In this document: one piece after another, positions 10,337-23,400 of the stretch
Numbering within the stretch: position 1 is the first letter of the stretch
Layout: each line of letters begins with the position of its first letter
Source: Drosophila pseudoobscura
Lineage: Eukaryota > Arthropoda > Insecta > Diptera > Drosophilidae
NCBI RefSeq assembly: GCF_009870125.1
Contig: NC_046680.1
Location: forward strand, 19,425,501-19,489,500
DNA length: 64,000 bases
Direction of reading: 5' to 3'
Translations under genes and position numbers: made by a program
Notes under the pieces: model-generated
Database searches by the model: none
What the model saw: only the letters and a program-made list of their open reading frames with translations
Told to the model about the DNA's origin: nothing

Positions 10337-13300
10337 TGATGGATAGTTTTTGCGTTTTTTGTTTTTGCCAAGACTTCCTACCACCTGCCCCCCGAGTGGC
10401 TCTCTTTTGTCTTTCTGCCAACTCTCGTACGCATCTGAACCGTGAGATTTTATTTCATGCAAAAAAGAAGCAGCCAAGAGGCCGAATGAAGGGGCAGGGG
10501 GCCGGGGGGCAGCGGGCAGCAGAAAAAAGTAGAAGTACTCTGTCGCTGCGCATGCGCAACACAGCGACAGTCAGTGGCTGACAGTGGAAGAGAGGGAGCG
10601 ACCTGCAGGTGTTTTTTTTTCTCCTTTGCTTAAACGTGGAACAAGGAAACCAGCTTATAAATTATAAGTTTTGGCTCGTTGCAGTTGCAGCCTTCTTAGC
10701 TGTGTGATATGGCCATGTCGGGCCCAGCTACCCTTTTCGGCAAAGGGTATATTGGTAAGGCTTTGCCATAACCTGACAGCCTACCCTATTTTTTAAGAGT
10801 ACTGCTAGGGAGTCTTCATAAGAGACCATCTAAAACATTCGCTGGATGCAGTTCTGTTGAATCTGGATTGATCAGGTTAAGATCATTTCCTCCACTCGTT
10901 GTGTCCACAATTGAAACCTGAAATGCCTTTCCGTTTGCCGCAGCAACCCAACACAAGAGTATACCCCGTACGGCGTATCGGCGTACGATAGTTGGCCAAT
11001 TTCATCTGTTTTTCCACAACTGGTTCTGTCTCCGTCCTGTGGGAATTGTGCAATGTTAAATGTGGATGGGCCAAACATTAACATAAATAATGAGTCTGTA
11101 GGATTCATTCGTCGGAGCGGTAAACCTGGACATATTATGGCCAAGATAGGATCGCATCGACAGACATGGACATGGACATGACGAGAGTGGTTCAATTAAA
11201 TGCGATATTTACTCTTTTCAAGTGGGGATCTCCCCCCCAGTTGAGAGGCCCCGCCCCGCCTCCGACCGACAGTGACTGCGCTTTCAGCGATACGTGTTTT
11301 GGTTTGTATTTTTGGAAATGCAACAATCAACTTTGGCAGACCTTTGCCTGCGAGTGAATCACGACGGCAGCCGGCTTCTTATCGGAGCTGATAAGCCAAA
11401 GGTGGAGTAGAAGAAAACAATTACCCACCGCCGCACAGGGGAGACTCTGATGAAATCCGATGACTACGCTGACTGCTCACTTACCCATCAAAGATACAGA
11501 AGAACGAGGAACACGGACCTCAGAAAAAGAGCATTAGACAGAGTGCCGTTAAGTGGTGTCTGTGTCCGGGCCAGAGGAGGTTCCAGCGAAAAGGACTCGA
11601 GAGACAGGAACCGGCTAAGTGGCCGGCAAAGGATCGCGCGACACTGCCATTGTCCCGACGAGGCGAGTCGAGTGTCGGTCGTGTTTTTCAGGTCTTTCGC
11701 ATAAAAAAATATGACTGCGATTGGGTTCGGGGGGCAGGTAAGCCCGAAGGCCCTAGGGCCCTAAGGCTCGCCCACGTCTCAGGTTCTGCTTTCTCCTCGA
11801 CAGACCCAGGGACCATCCATAAGTATCGGGTTTCATAAAGGACATGCCTGGCCATATTTATGCTCCTGGCGGATGCACAAGCAGAAAGTTCCCATGTTCT
11901 CCATATGCGGCACAGAGTCCTTTTAGCTGGAAAATGTGAAATCTGGAAAACCACTTGAGGAGAGTTGCATGCTGCTTGCTGCTTGCTGCATGCTTCACGC
12001 TGCACTCCTCATGTCTCTAATTATGAAGAGGGCAAGCGCCCACTTGAGAGCCACCAGCAGGTTCTGTTCTGGATCCGTATCTGAGCATCTCTGCATACTG
12101 CATCCGCCAGATACTTTCCATCTTCTTTCATTTTCGTTTCTTTGTTTCATTTTGGGGGATACTTGAGTACTTGGATTCTCACGTATGCGTATGCTAAGAG
12201 GCAGCGTGGGACTGAGAGGGGGGAGGGCAGACGGAGACCTGGTTGCAATCATAAATAATAATCAATTTCCTGTGCCCCGAAATGTTTCCCATCGCTCCAG
12301 CAGGAACTTTTCACTTCCATTTTCCCCGCTTGCCCCGCCTCCCCGCCGCCCAGCTGGCGCATGCAACTGCAAGTTTTCCTTTTGGTGAGAAAATTGAAAT
12401 TAAATCTGACAGCACAATGAGCAGAGGAGCAGAGTATGGGGCAGGCTGCCTGGGGCACAGGCGGGGCAGGGCAACGGATCAGATGAGGGGATCCATTCTG
12501 ATTGTTTAAAAATTATTTATTGTTGGCCGTTTGTTTTTTTTTTGTTGATTTTATTACGATCGTATACGTGTATACGAGACGAGTGTGTATTTTCGTTTCG
12601 TTTGTCTGATTTGTTGAACATTTGTGCACATTTGTTTGCCTCATTTGCATTTGCCCCAGCCCAGCCCCTGCCTCTGCCCCTGCCCCTGCCGCAGCTGGGG
12701 CCGCCAATGGGGTGGCTAGACAGAGCTGCTTCGGCTCGTTCTCTCGGCCGAGGAGGTTAAGTGCTGGCCCAATCAACGGCAGCGCCAGCCTGCCCCCATT
12801 TGTTGCCCATGACGCATGCGTCGTGGTGCGGTCTGCTCTCCCTGACAGAGGGGTAGCAGATTTATAGTAAATCCGAGTCCCATTGAAGAAGTTTATAAAC
12901 TAGAAGAAGGTCTAAATGATGCGTTCTTAGCACTTCTTAGCGCAATTTCTTCCACGTTTGAGAGATTTCCAAGGGTATTGCTCATTCGTTGCCATTTTCT
13001 GCGGCTGTGTTGTTTATGACTTGGCCAAAAAAATAACGAGACGCAGAATGTGGCAGCCGATGGCAGCTGTTGCGGGATTGGATGGCCTGAAATGGGATGA
13101 GATTCGATGCGAAGCGATGCCAGATCCCTAACCCTTTGCCACATTGTGGGGATCAAGAGATAAACACACGAAGACAGAGACACTGCAATTAGTGAAGTGA
13201 AGGGGGCACTTGCAACATCATCGGAGGGCGTAGGCGGAGCGGCAGGCGGGCGATGGTGGAGGTGGGGCATGCACCATATGTCGTTTTGGTAAGCTGAGAG

Positions 13301-16300
13301 CCCGGGCTCTCGGATTACCCCAAAGAGCAAGCACTGCCTCTGCCTCAGCCGCAGCTTCCTCTCCTCTGCAATAGCCAGCTCTGGCCCCCTCCTTCTCCAT
13401 CAGCTCCGCACCATCTCCATCATCAGCAACTTCTTTTGAGTCTGTCTCTGCCCCGTTCTTCGTCTTCTTCTTCTGTTCCTTCCACAAATCCAAGCCGGAC
13501 GAGGCAGCCACATTGTTTGTCTTCTGCTGTGTTTGTTGGTTTTTGGCTATTCTGTGGAAGGTTCTCTTCAGTTCTGGGGGCCGGAAAACGCTTACGAACA
13601 TAATAAGGCAGATTCAAGGCAGAGTCACAGTCACCGTCACCGTCACCGTCACCGTCACAATTCAAAGGTCAACGTTGTCCGCCGTCCGCTGTCCCCTGTC
13701 CGCGGTCCGATGTCCGCTTTGTCTGGCAGTGATCTTGCATAATTACAAAGAGAAGCGTTCGTAAAGAAGGTAGGGAGCGCCTCTCCCGCCTCTCCGACTC
13801 CCCGCGTCTTTTCGCGCTTAGATCCCAGCGAGAGGGAGAGTTAACCTCTTGATGGCCGCGGGGTCACATGCAGACCGAATGTGAATCATTGACAGTTTTT
13901 TATTGTACAAAGCGTCGCATGCATCACATCACTCAGCGACAGTTCAAGAAGTTCCCGCTGTGTATCTGTATCTGTATCTATGTATCTATGGGTGGGTTGT
14001 GTGTGTGTGTGTGCAATCGTAAGGGGACCGACCGCACCCCACTTGCTGCTGACAAGCTTTCAAAAATCATTCCATTCCGAAACTCAATAGACGAACCAGA
14101 GAAATATTAAAGTCAAACGATGACGAAAGTTTCCATATCAGAGATCTCCCAAGAAGGGCAGGGCGGGGGGCTGTGCAGAGGATTGGGAAAATTGGAATGT
14201 TGATGCCGAGTCGAAGTCGAAAGCGTTTGCGTTAATTAAAAACAATTAAAGTGGCAACAGTTGGGGGCACAGAGCGGGCAGGCATCGGCGGGCATCGGCA
14301 GCATCGGGGTCGCAAGTAGAGTTTGGAATTGGAAGCATCTCTCACGCACACACGAACCAGATCGAGCCGAAAAATAAAGGTTTGTAACGGATAATGTGGG
14401 TCGGGTTATGCACAGGGCGGAGGGGGAAGCTCCCTGCTGGCTAGGGCGCCGCACTCTCATGCCCCTCCCCCCCCCCCCCCCCCCCCCAACGACTGGGCTC
14501 AACTTTCCATACAAATTGTATAACATTAATTGCGGTTAATTGGGATTAACAGCTGCGCCAAAATGTTGGGCTGCACTCCAGCGAGATCGCCGGAGATCAG
14601 TTCTCCGGAATGCACTAAATAGGGGGAGCTCTGCACTGCAGAAAAGGGGCACAGTTTTGCAAAGCCTGTCCCCAAAATGAAAGCGGCTCCCCACGCTTTC
14701 AACACTTCTGCTGCACTTCAGCATCGATCGATCCGGTTCCCGTTTCCTGCCAGAATGCTGCGATGACAAAACATCCAGAATGCCCACCCAATCCCCATGG
14801 CCAGCATCCAAAGTTGACGGTCCGCTATCCGCCCAAGAGCCCGCCCCATCCGGCGCTGGCCATCCGGTGCCGATCGACAGGTTTTTTTTTGTGTCCACGC
14901 AAGGATTGTGCGCTTGTGTCGGTGTCGGCTGGAAAAATCACTAAAGAAAATCGTTATGGTCCGCATCCGAAGCGATTTTCCTGCCTGGAATTTCCGCTGT
15001 TGCCACTGTCGCTGCCACAGAAGCGGCTGCGGCATCGCGCTAATTACGATGATGGAATAGCGACAGGCCGCCGCCAGTGTCCCTCTACCTGTTGGACCAT
15101 CCTCCATCCATCAGATTGGCTGCATAGATTACAGACACACTCGCGGGGCAGGGCATGTGGCCACATGTGGCAAGTAATTGTTTGGGCCGCGTCCAGAATG
15201 TTGCCGGTTCTACTAGAAAGAGTGCGAGTTCTGCTGCTGCTGTTGCCGTTGCTGTTGCAGCGGAAGTAATTTGAGGTTGATGATGATGCTGCAAGCGATT
15301 GCGGCCTGTGTCTCTGGGGTTAATAGGCACCACACTAGGGTTAATGGCTATCGCAGGCACTTGCACTCGCACTGGCACTGGCATTCGAACTCGTATTCCC
15401 CGAATTCATTGGGGACTCCGCACCCATAAGCCATGTAGCCATCTTTGACATGCCCACCGCCGAACGTCTCTGGCATACATAATGCCATTCGGATGGTATT
15501 CAAATGGTGTTCGAGTTCGAGTATTGTTTTCAATTTTCCAAAAGATAAGCAGAGATCTCTGAGGTTGGAGTTGCTTGGAGCTCCCTCCAAGTCTCCCTTC
15601 TGAGTCTTTGGGAATTATGTGAGAAACGATGGGATCTGATATTTGGTTTTGTCAACGGTTAAGTGGATTCCATACACACACACACACATTGAGACATTTC
15701 TGGAAGAGCGATTAGTGTGTCAGATTATGAGTCCATGGGAGCACTCCACTCCACTCCCTATAAGTCTCCCAATCGAAGCCCGATTCTGATTCTTGGCATG
15801 TCACAATGCCGAAAGTCGAATGACAGACATTGGCAATTGCAAGAAAGTAAAGTCCAAAGCGATCCAAAGTCGGAGGGAGTGTCTACATGAAACTATATGT
15901 ATATATAATTATATTTGTAAACCGATGTGCCCCCCACCCCCACCCCCACCCGCACCCGCACCCGCACCCCTGCTGGTACATATATGGTTATTGATCGTGT
16001 GAGTGTGTGTATTTTACTCGAACTATTGGGAAATTGTCATGGCGATCACGTAGTTTTCATGTTCTTGGAAGATTCCGAGTCGCGGGGCTCGTTCAACCAT
16101 GTTGCTGCTGCTCGTGGCACGCTGCACTTGCATGTTAGCCACGACAGCAACATCATCTTGGAGACGACTATCTCCCCAATGTTTGTCTGCTAACCTCTGA
16201 CCTCTGGCCTCTGCTGCTTCTATTGACTTTGTGCTGATTGCAGCACTAAGTAGAGTCACCTCCACGACAGACAACACCGTGTACACATGTAGGCACATCA

Positions 16301-17387
16301 CAGCGTAACGTAACCCAGAAAAAACCCCAAACACAGCAGCAGCAACAGCAACAGCAACACAAATATCATGGCTTTTGTTAGGCTCAGCACGTTTTTTGGA
16401 AGGAATATGAATATGAGTACGGGTACGAGTACGAGTACGAGTACGAGTGGCAGTACGAATAATTCCAAGATTCAGCAGTCAGCACTCTTGGAATCGGAAT
16501 AGGAATTCGAACACGACGCCATTCCGAATATATACTCGTATAAGGCATTTAATATGGCATGCAGCATATTTCTTGCTGCTGCTTTTTTTTCAGAGTCTGG
16601 AGCGGAGATTGATGTTGGGCTTTTGGGCATTCATTTTCACATTATATGCCAGCGAAAAAAGGCAACAACAATGGGCACAAAAAACTGATTAACAAACTGT
16701 GCTAAGAACTGAAGATCGAGGCAGAGGCAGAGGCACAGCGCAGAGGCCGAGGCACAGCGCAGTACTCATTGAATTTTGATGAACACCCGCTGACAGGGGA
16801 AACCTTTTCTGGGTCTGGGTCTGGGTCTGGGTCTGGCTCTGGGTTTACTTTTTGGGTCTTAGCCACAAACCGGTACAGGTCTTGGGTCTGGTCTGGCTCT
16901 GGCTCTGTCCACAGCCTCGTCTTAAGCCCTCTGTTTGCTCCGGAAGTAATTAATGCTTTACTTTATTTCATTTTTTTCACCTCCTACCCTCCCCCTCCGC
17001 CAGCGCCTCCTGCTGGGGCTTGGGCTGGCTTTGTTTGCCACAGAAAAACAGAATCTATGCTGAGGAGAGTCGATGATGCCGCCGCCGCCACCGCCGCCAA
17101 GTGTCGTATCTGTCGCTCTGCCGGTGGAAACTTTCACCAATGTACGGATCTAGCTGGCTTTTTGCACTCTCTGACCGAATTGTCAGCTGGAAATGATGTG
17201 AATTTTCCATCTACCATCGGTCCCAATATGGCGGGACCTGCCACACTGCCCCACCAATATGGGCTGGCCCGGCCGGGCAGCAGCAGCAGCGACATAATTG
17301 TGATCAATTGCCAAGTGGCATCCTACAGACCATAGCGAGAGACTTGGTCTCACCATTCCTGGATGCTGCTGCTGTTCCCTGTCTCTC

Positions 17388-17424
<37 letters not shown>

Positions 17425-20400
17425 GTGTGTACCCTTTGTCTTCGCTTTAATTAAAGCAAGCAGGAGCCTCTGAATCTGGATGTGGACATGAGAGTCTTGC
17501 CTTATTTGCGCCATGTTGTGTGCCACAAGCGGTGCCCCGATGCCACGATGCCGCGATGCCGCGATGCCACGAGTGGAGCCCGAAGTTAACGATCCGCTGG
17601 AGTTTTGATTGATATCTCTCTAGCCTCTCTCTAGCTTGTTCGATGGGTCAATGTCCACTCCATTCCACTCCATTCCAGATGCTAGAGAAGCTTCTCCACT
17701 CGCTCGCTCAGCCATGGCCAAGCCCAGTGGTCACCCAGTGGCCACCGTCGGAGTAGGCGGCCACCGATCATACTATCTGACGAGGGATCGTTCTCGCAGC
17801 AGAAGCTCTTGTCCCCTCTTTTTCCCCCGCTCATTAATTGCCAACATTTCATATTTTATTTCAACATTGCTCGCCTTTTCCCTCGCCCTCTCCATCTCCA
17901 TCTCCCTCTCCCTCTGTTCTCTTTTTAATTTGTTTTTCAATTATTTTTGTGGCCTCTGCCGGACTGTGGTGTGGTCTGGTGTGGTGTGGTGTTTTATACA
18001 TTTTATTTGGCTTTACTATTGGGACCGGGCACGCTTGTTGTCGCCATAGTAGCTGGATTGTTGCCCGGACTGAAGCTCGGAGCTGGTGCTTTTTGTTCTG
18101 CTGACAAATCCGCTGCTTCAGCGCCCCTCGAACGGACCCGGTGTCGGACTTCAGTACGTAAACATTGCAGCTCAGCGGTTTCGACGTTGTGATTACTGCT
18201 CGCCTTATTCGATTTCGTGCGCTGCGATGTTGATAACTTTTGACACGGCCCGCAAGCTCCTGCTGATAGCGGGGCCCCGGGCGGGCGTGATAAGGGGTCG
18301 AACTTTGTACGACCGCGGAGAGGTGCACCATCCAGCACGCAACTCGTAACTCCTTCCACATGGAGCAGAACACTCCCCTTGGGAGAAGTGCGTCCTAACA
18401 TCCACACCATGCATGCACGAGCCCCAATTAATGGCAAACCGACCAGACATTCACGACATTCAATTGCACAACTCAACCGATGGCCGCTGCTGCATAACTG
18501 TCTCTATGTAGAGCAGAACAATTCAATTCATTGATGGCAACAATAACAATGCCAAAGACAATACCCAGCATCCGCCTGCAATCCATATAGATATCCACAT
18601 TTTTATGGCCTATCAAATCATATAAAAGCAAAGTAAAGCCACGATTGGGAGAATCTCGAGTTAGCACTTAATTATCATTCGGCCTCTTTGAGCCGGGGCC
18701 GTGGACCGGCGACTGCGATGATTTATAATGTGCGAAGATTGCTTTTCACTTTGGAGTTTCGAGGTTCAGCCCGGGTCAGTCAGTCGTCGGTCGGTCTTTT
18801 GTGTTGCTGTTGGATGAAAGGTGGCCATTTGCATACACTCGCACGAGTATGGGAAGGTATGAGAAGCTGGACCGGACCGGATCGGACCCCAAGCGGATGC
18901 TGGAAATTGTGGGAATTGGGAAAACGTTTAGCTCACAATCGAAACGGGGAGATGAAGATAAAGGTATGGAGTATTTTGAAAACGTTTCATTCGGAAGAAC
19001 AATCGAACAAAGAGCGAATATCTCTCCATGATATCCGCTCAAGAATCTCTCCTAGAAAGCTGTGATCTATTACTTTTCCAAGTCTATAGTTTCTCTTCTT
19101 GGGATGAGGGGAAATTATGAAATTTCAATTCCTACGAGTGATGAGCGTGATTCATCGAATGGCAATTCGTTCTCTTTGAATTCCGCTTGACTTTGCCGCC
19201 CTAATGTGTGGCACTGACCTTTGTATCTGTATCTGTATCTGAGTGTGCTTCTGTATCTGTATCTGTATCTGTTTATGCCGTGTCCGCAGCTGTATCTGTA
19301 TCTGGAACATGGAGAGAGCAAGAAAATTGGCACACATAGCTTCAACGAAGGCACCAAAAGCAACAAAAACTGTAGTGCTGCTAACCCACAATTAGCCAAA
19401 GGCCGGCATCTGGCTCTCCCTCCACATGTGTTTTCCCTCGCCGATCTTCTGTACCTTCTTTGCCCCTTCCTGCCCCCTGATGTAGATGCGAATGACATTG
19501 GCAACTGCAATCTGCAACTGTGTTTTGGGGCAAATGCGATTCTTGCTTCAACAAAAAAGTGAGTGGCGCATCCAGAGCGGTGGGGCATGCATGGAGTGTG
19601 GAGTGTGGAGTGCCGCATCCAGAGGAGAAGCATAAAGCGAAAAGTGCCGCATGTGGCATCCCATCAAGCTGCTGGCGACTGGCGCTGGCTGTGGCATCAC
19701 TTTGACGCGACTCTGCCGCTCTGCCGCTCCGCCTCTGCTGTTGTTGGTTTTTGTTTCAGTGTCGTGAGAATTTTTCGCGTTTGGAATTGTAAGCCAGCAG
19801 GGGCAGGGGCAAGCAGGCATCTCTGGCTGGGAAGCGAAAGTGTTTCAAAAGCTGGGAAAGCAGTAGCGTAGCAGAGTTCGATCGACCCTTAATCGCAGTA
19901 CCCCCCTCCCCACAAACCCCACTTAATGCCACAAAAACTAATTCTAGCATTTGGCTTCTTCTCGTTGCAGGTGAGTTTGTGGCAAATGTCTGAATCAGAT
20001 TTGGATGTGGATGTCGATGCCGATCGGCTCTCTAGAGGCTTGCAAGTCGATAATTAAAGGTTTGTACGGCAATTAGGCAGCTGGGCGGCCGCTGCTCGTG
20101 ACGACGTTTTTCAAAGCGAATTTGGTGGACTCCAAAAAAACAACAAAAAACGAGACAAAAAGAGAATAAATACCAAGCAATCGAGAATTCATTAATTTAG
20201 CGCTGTGGCAATCGTCATCGCCATCCCCATAGCCATAGCCATCGCTTCTATCGTAATCAAATGCTGCATTCAACTTTAAACTGCAGCGGCAGGCGCGGAG
20301 GCGCGGAGGCAGTGGCAGCAAGCGGAACGACAGCGCAGTCGCAGCGTGGCACAATTGTTTTGGACCCACTCCGTTGTCGTGGAGACGAATGCCGCCACGG

Positions 20401-23400
20401 GCCGCGAGGGGAATGGAGTGGAAGCCCAAGTTATGCTTGAAGTGTTTTATGGCAAGAACTCTGCTAGTACCAGTCGGGTTAGGGGTATGTGTGTGTGCAA
20501 CAGATGCCCGGCTGGTTGCCCCAGAGTCGCTGCCACCAATTGTTGCACTCTACTCTCTTTCAGAATGGGACAAAAGGCTCAGCTCAACTGTTCAACGCAG
20601 TGCGCCTCTGCCACCCCTTTTGGCCCTGGCCCAATGCTCTTTTTCGGTGGTGGCGACATCGACACGCAATTGCCCCAGCTAAAGGGACTCCCGGCACCGC
20701 CCCCGCCCCCGCTGCCAACTCCCCGCGCCAAAGCAAAGCAAACTTCACGCCTCGCTGCCCGCATCGGGTGTTCTTTGGCGATCCATGTGAGTGCGGATAC
20801 GCCAACGCCGACGCAAAGTCAAACCGGAGTCGCGTCTCACTCCCACCATTTGTACGCGCAGAGGATAGCCGCATGACCCGTGGCCATGCCACACAAGGGT
20901 TAAAAGAATTACCATTCGACTGTTGAGCTAGAATCGTTTTCCGTCATTGTTCCATGCAAATGCTGATGGTGGCTTTACTCTTACCCTGCGACGATTATAG
21001 ATCGGTGGCCGGGTCGCTGCAAGGAACCTGCACTTTTTTCTTTTTCAACCCTCTTCCCTTTTTTAGTTTCTTCCAGAAAACTAAGAAATATTTACTGCTT
21101 GCCGTTTGAAAATCGCGCCAACTTTTCTACTCGAATTTTACATTTGCACCCAAAAATATGCTACGATTTTTCTGTGTACACTTTACATTTTATCGACATC
21201 TGACACAAGCTGTTCAGGTTCCACATTACCTTACCGCCCTCTGGTGGCCATAGATTGGATTCTTGGGACTTGCATCATTAGCCAATAGATGGCGTGAATA
21301 CATTTTGTCGCCTTTACAGAGGGCGCTGCTCAAATTCAAAAACGGGCAACATTGAAATTTCAACGTATAAATATTATCCATCAAATCAATTGTCCTCGCA
21401 CAATATTCTCTATCCACGACATGTGGCTCGTGACATCCGTGTTCACGCTCGGGCCAACGCACTGGGCGCTGCCGTAGCTGATGATCCCGATTTGGGCGAA
21501 GCGCACTTTGCCCTCGTGCCGCACCCACTTGCCCAGAGGACCGCCAGAGTCCCCACTGCATGTGTCCCCCGTCGAGTCTCCAGCGCAGATCTGATGCCCA
21601 CCAATGTCGATATTGAACCTCTGCGAGCACTCGGTGATGTCTAAGCGATTAAGGACGATGGTCCTAAGGGTGCGGCTAAAAGTGCGGTCCTGGGTCATGC
21701 CCCAGCCGGTGGCAATGAACGACTGGAAGGTGTCTACATTTCTCTGATCGGCTCCTATGATCAAGCAGATCGGCTGGATGTGTTCTGCGGGGAAATGGAA
21801 ATTCTTTTAGTATTAATATGGGATTCCAAGTAATCTGATTACCTGTGAACTGTACTGTGCGGCTTAATCTTAGCAAACCTATGTCATGTTGGCGGAGGGA
21901 TACTGAATAAGATCGGTGGCGATAGGCCTTGTTTACCTCGTACTCCTCATAAGGACCGATGCAGTACGCCCCCCTGCAGTCCCTCACCTTCTCCACATCG
22001 TACTCTCCCAAACGCACGGTTCTGATTGGGGGAAAATAGAAATAGCACCTTTTCGATATCTGTTCGTCTATATATTCTATTTGGACAAACCATCGCGGAA
22101 CTCACATTATCTCTCCCTCCGCTATGCAATGCGCAGCTGTCAAAACAAAGCCTGAAGCGAAGAAAAGTCTAAATTAAACTCGAGTAAAATCGCAATGGCA
22201 ATACGTACGGCTGTGGATGAGTGTTCCTGCGCACAGGAAATTGGACCCCACACGCAGATAGGCCATCCACGGATTGGCTCTTATGTTTGCAGCTCTTCCA
22301 CCCGCTATATACGTGACGGGTATGTTCCATGTGTTTCCGCAATTCTCCTCGAGAAACGTCGTCGATCCCTGCTTTAGCTCAAGGATCAGGCAGGCGAGTA
22401 TTCCGAATCCAGCCACTGCGATCTTCATTTCGGGCGGAGTCTCGGAAGAACTAATGGCAGATCTAGAGCTACAGTGGTCTTAATATAAGAATTCTTCTAA
22501 AAGTTTCCTATCACGAGTGAAAAGTGAATTGCCAGAGTTCCCGGAAAATATTTGTTTTATATTTATTTCTGTTGTCAGATCTTTTTCGGAAAAAGGTCAG
22601 CAGAGGCCGAGTGGCTATTCGGAGGAATATACATATGTATATGTCATGGATCTACTGATTTGGACTTAATACATACTCGGGATTGGAGCAGAATCTCCTA
22701 TGCTGGTAACAAATTGGCCTTAAGTGCAGAAAAGTCCTTTTTAAGGATAGCCACAGTGGACGGGGGTCTCTTTACTCCATTCACCCTTTGGACTAATCTG
22801 AGCAGAGCTTGTTGATAGCCGAATTACCGAATGAAAATAGCCAATTCCTGGAAGGGATATTTTTGTTAATCTTAGAGAGCAAAGATCATCACAACAGACC
22901 GTTTCTAGATCAGATCAGATCACTCTAGAAGTTCCAGAAACATTACTGATTTTATTGTTCACTCGTACTCGCCCTTTTTTGGGAGCATTACATTATGGTA
23001 TGGTATTATTATGGTCTCTTTGGCCACTGTCTATGGTTTGGTGCCGGCGGCAGACCCCTATGGGTGGGGCTACGGTCTCGTACGGTCTGCACGATCCATG
23101 CCATATAGTACATGACATTCGTGAAGACGGTGGGACCGTTGCAATTTGTAAGTCCGAAGCTATCAATCCCGAACAGAACGAACCGCTGCTTACGTCCGTA
23201 TTTTATCAGAGCGCTCAACGGACCGCCAGAGTCTCCCGAGCACGTGTATGTATTCACTGCACCCGCACAGATTTGCGCCTCGGTGATGTTTCTCGAAAAT
23301 TTCGCGGTGCACATTTCTCGACCCAGGTTCCTCAGGGAGGCGGTCTGAAGTACACGGCTAGCTCTCCCGCTGCTGGTTTTGCCCCAGCCCGTGACATTGA

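Larger units (their letters stand above)
9271..21380 (+). other. Egfr: Egfr intron 1, first part: no gene found
   Basis: About 12 kb without any convincing ORF on either strand. It holds microsatellites ((CA)n near 10313, poly-C at 14467, (CT)n at 17391, and GATACA-like hexamers near 13960 and 19220), a probable DINE-1 scrap near 10084-10150, and many CpG-poor low-complexity runs. ORFs here, such as 16769-17335, are driven by Gly-Ser and Pro repeats. Enhancers for Egfr are likely but I cannot pinpoint them. Confidence 0.5.

Noticed and set aside
16769..17335. 188-codon plus-strand ORF in the Egfr intron
   Set aside because: Built from a GGGTCT repeat (Gly-Ser), Pro runs and Ala runs; no domain and no splice context.
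17838..18476. Overlapping ORFs on both strands near 18 kb
   Set aside because: Neither strand shows a domain, signal peptide or splice structure; composition is random.
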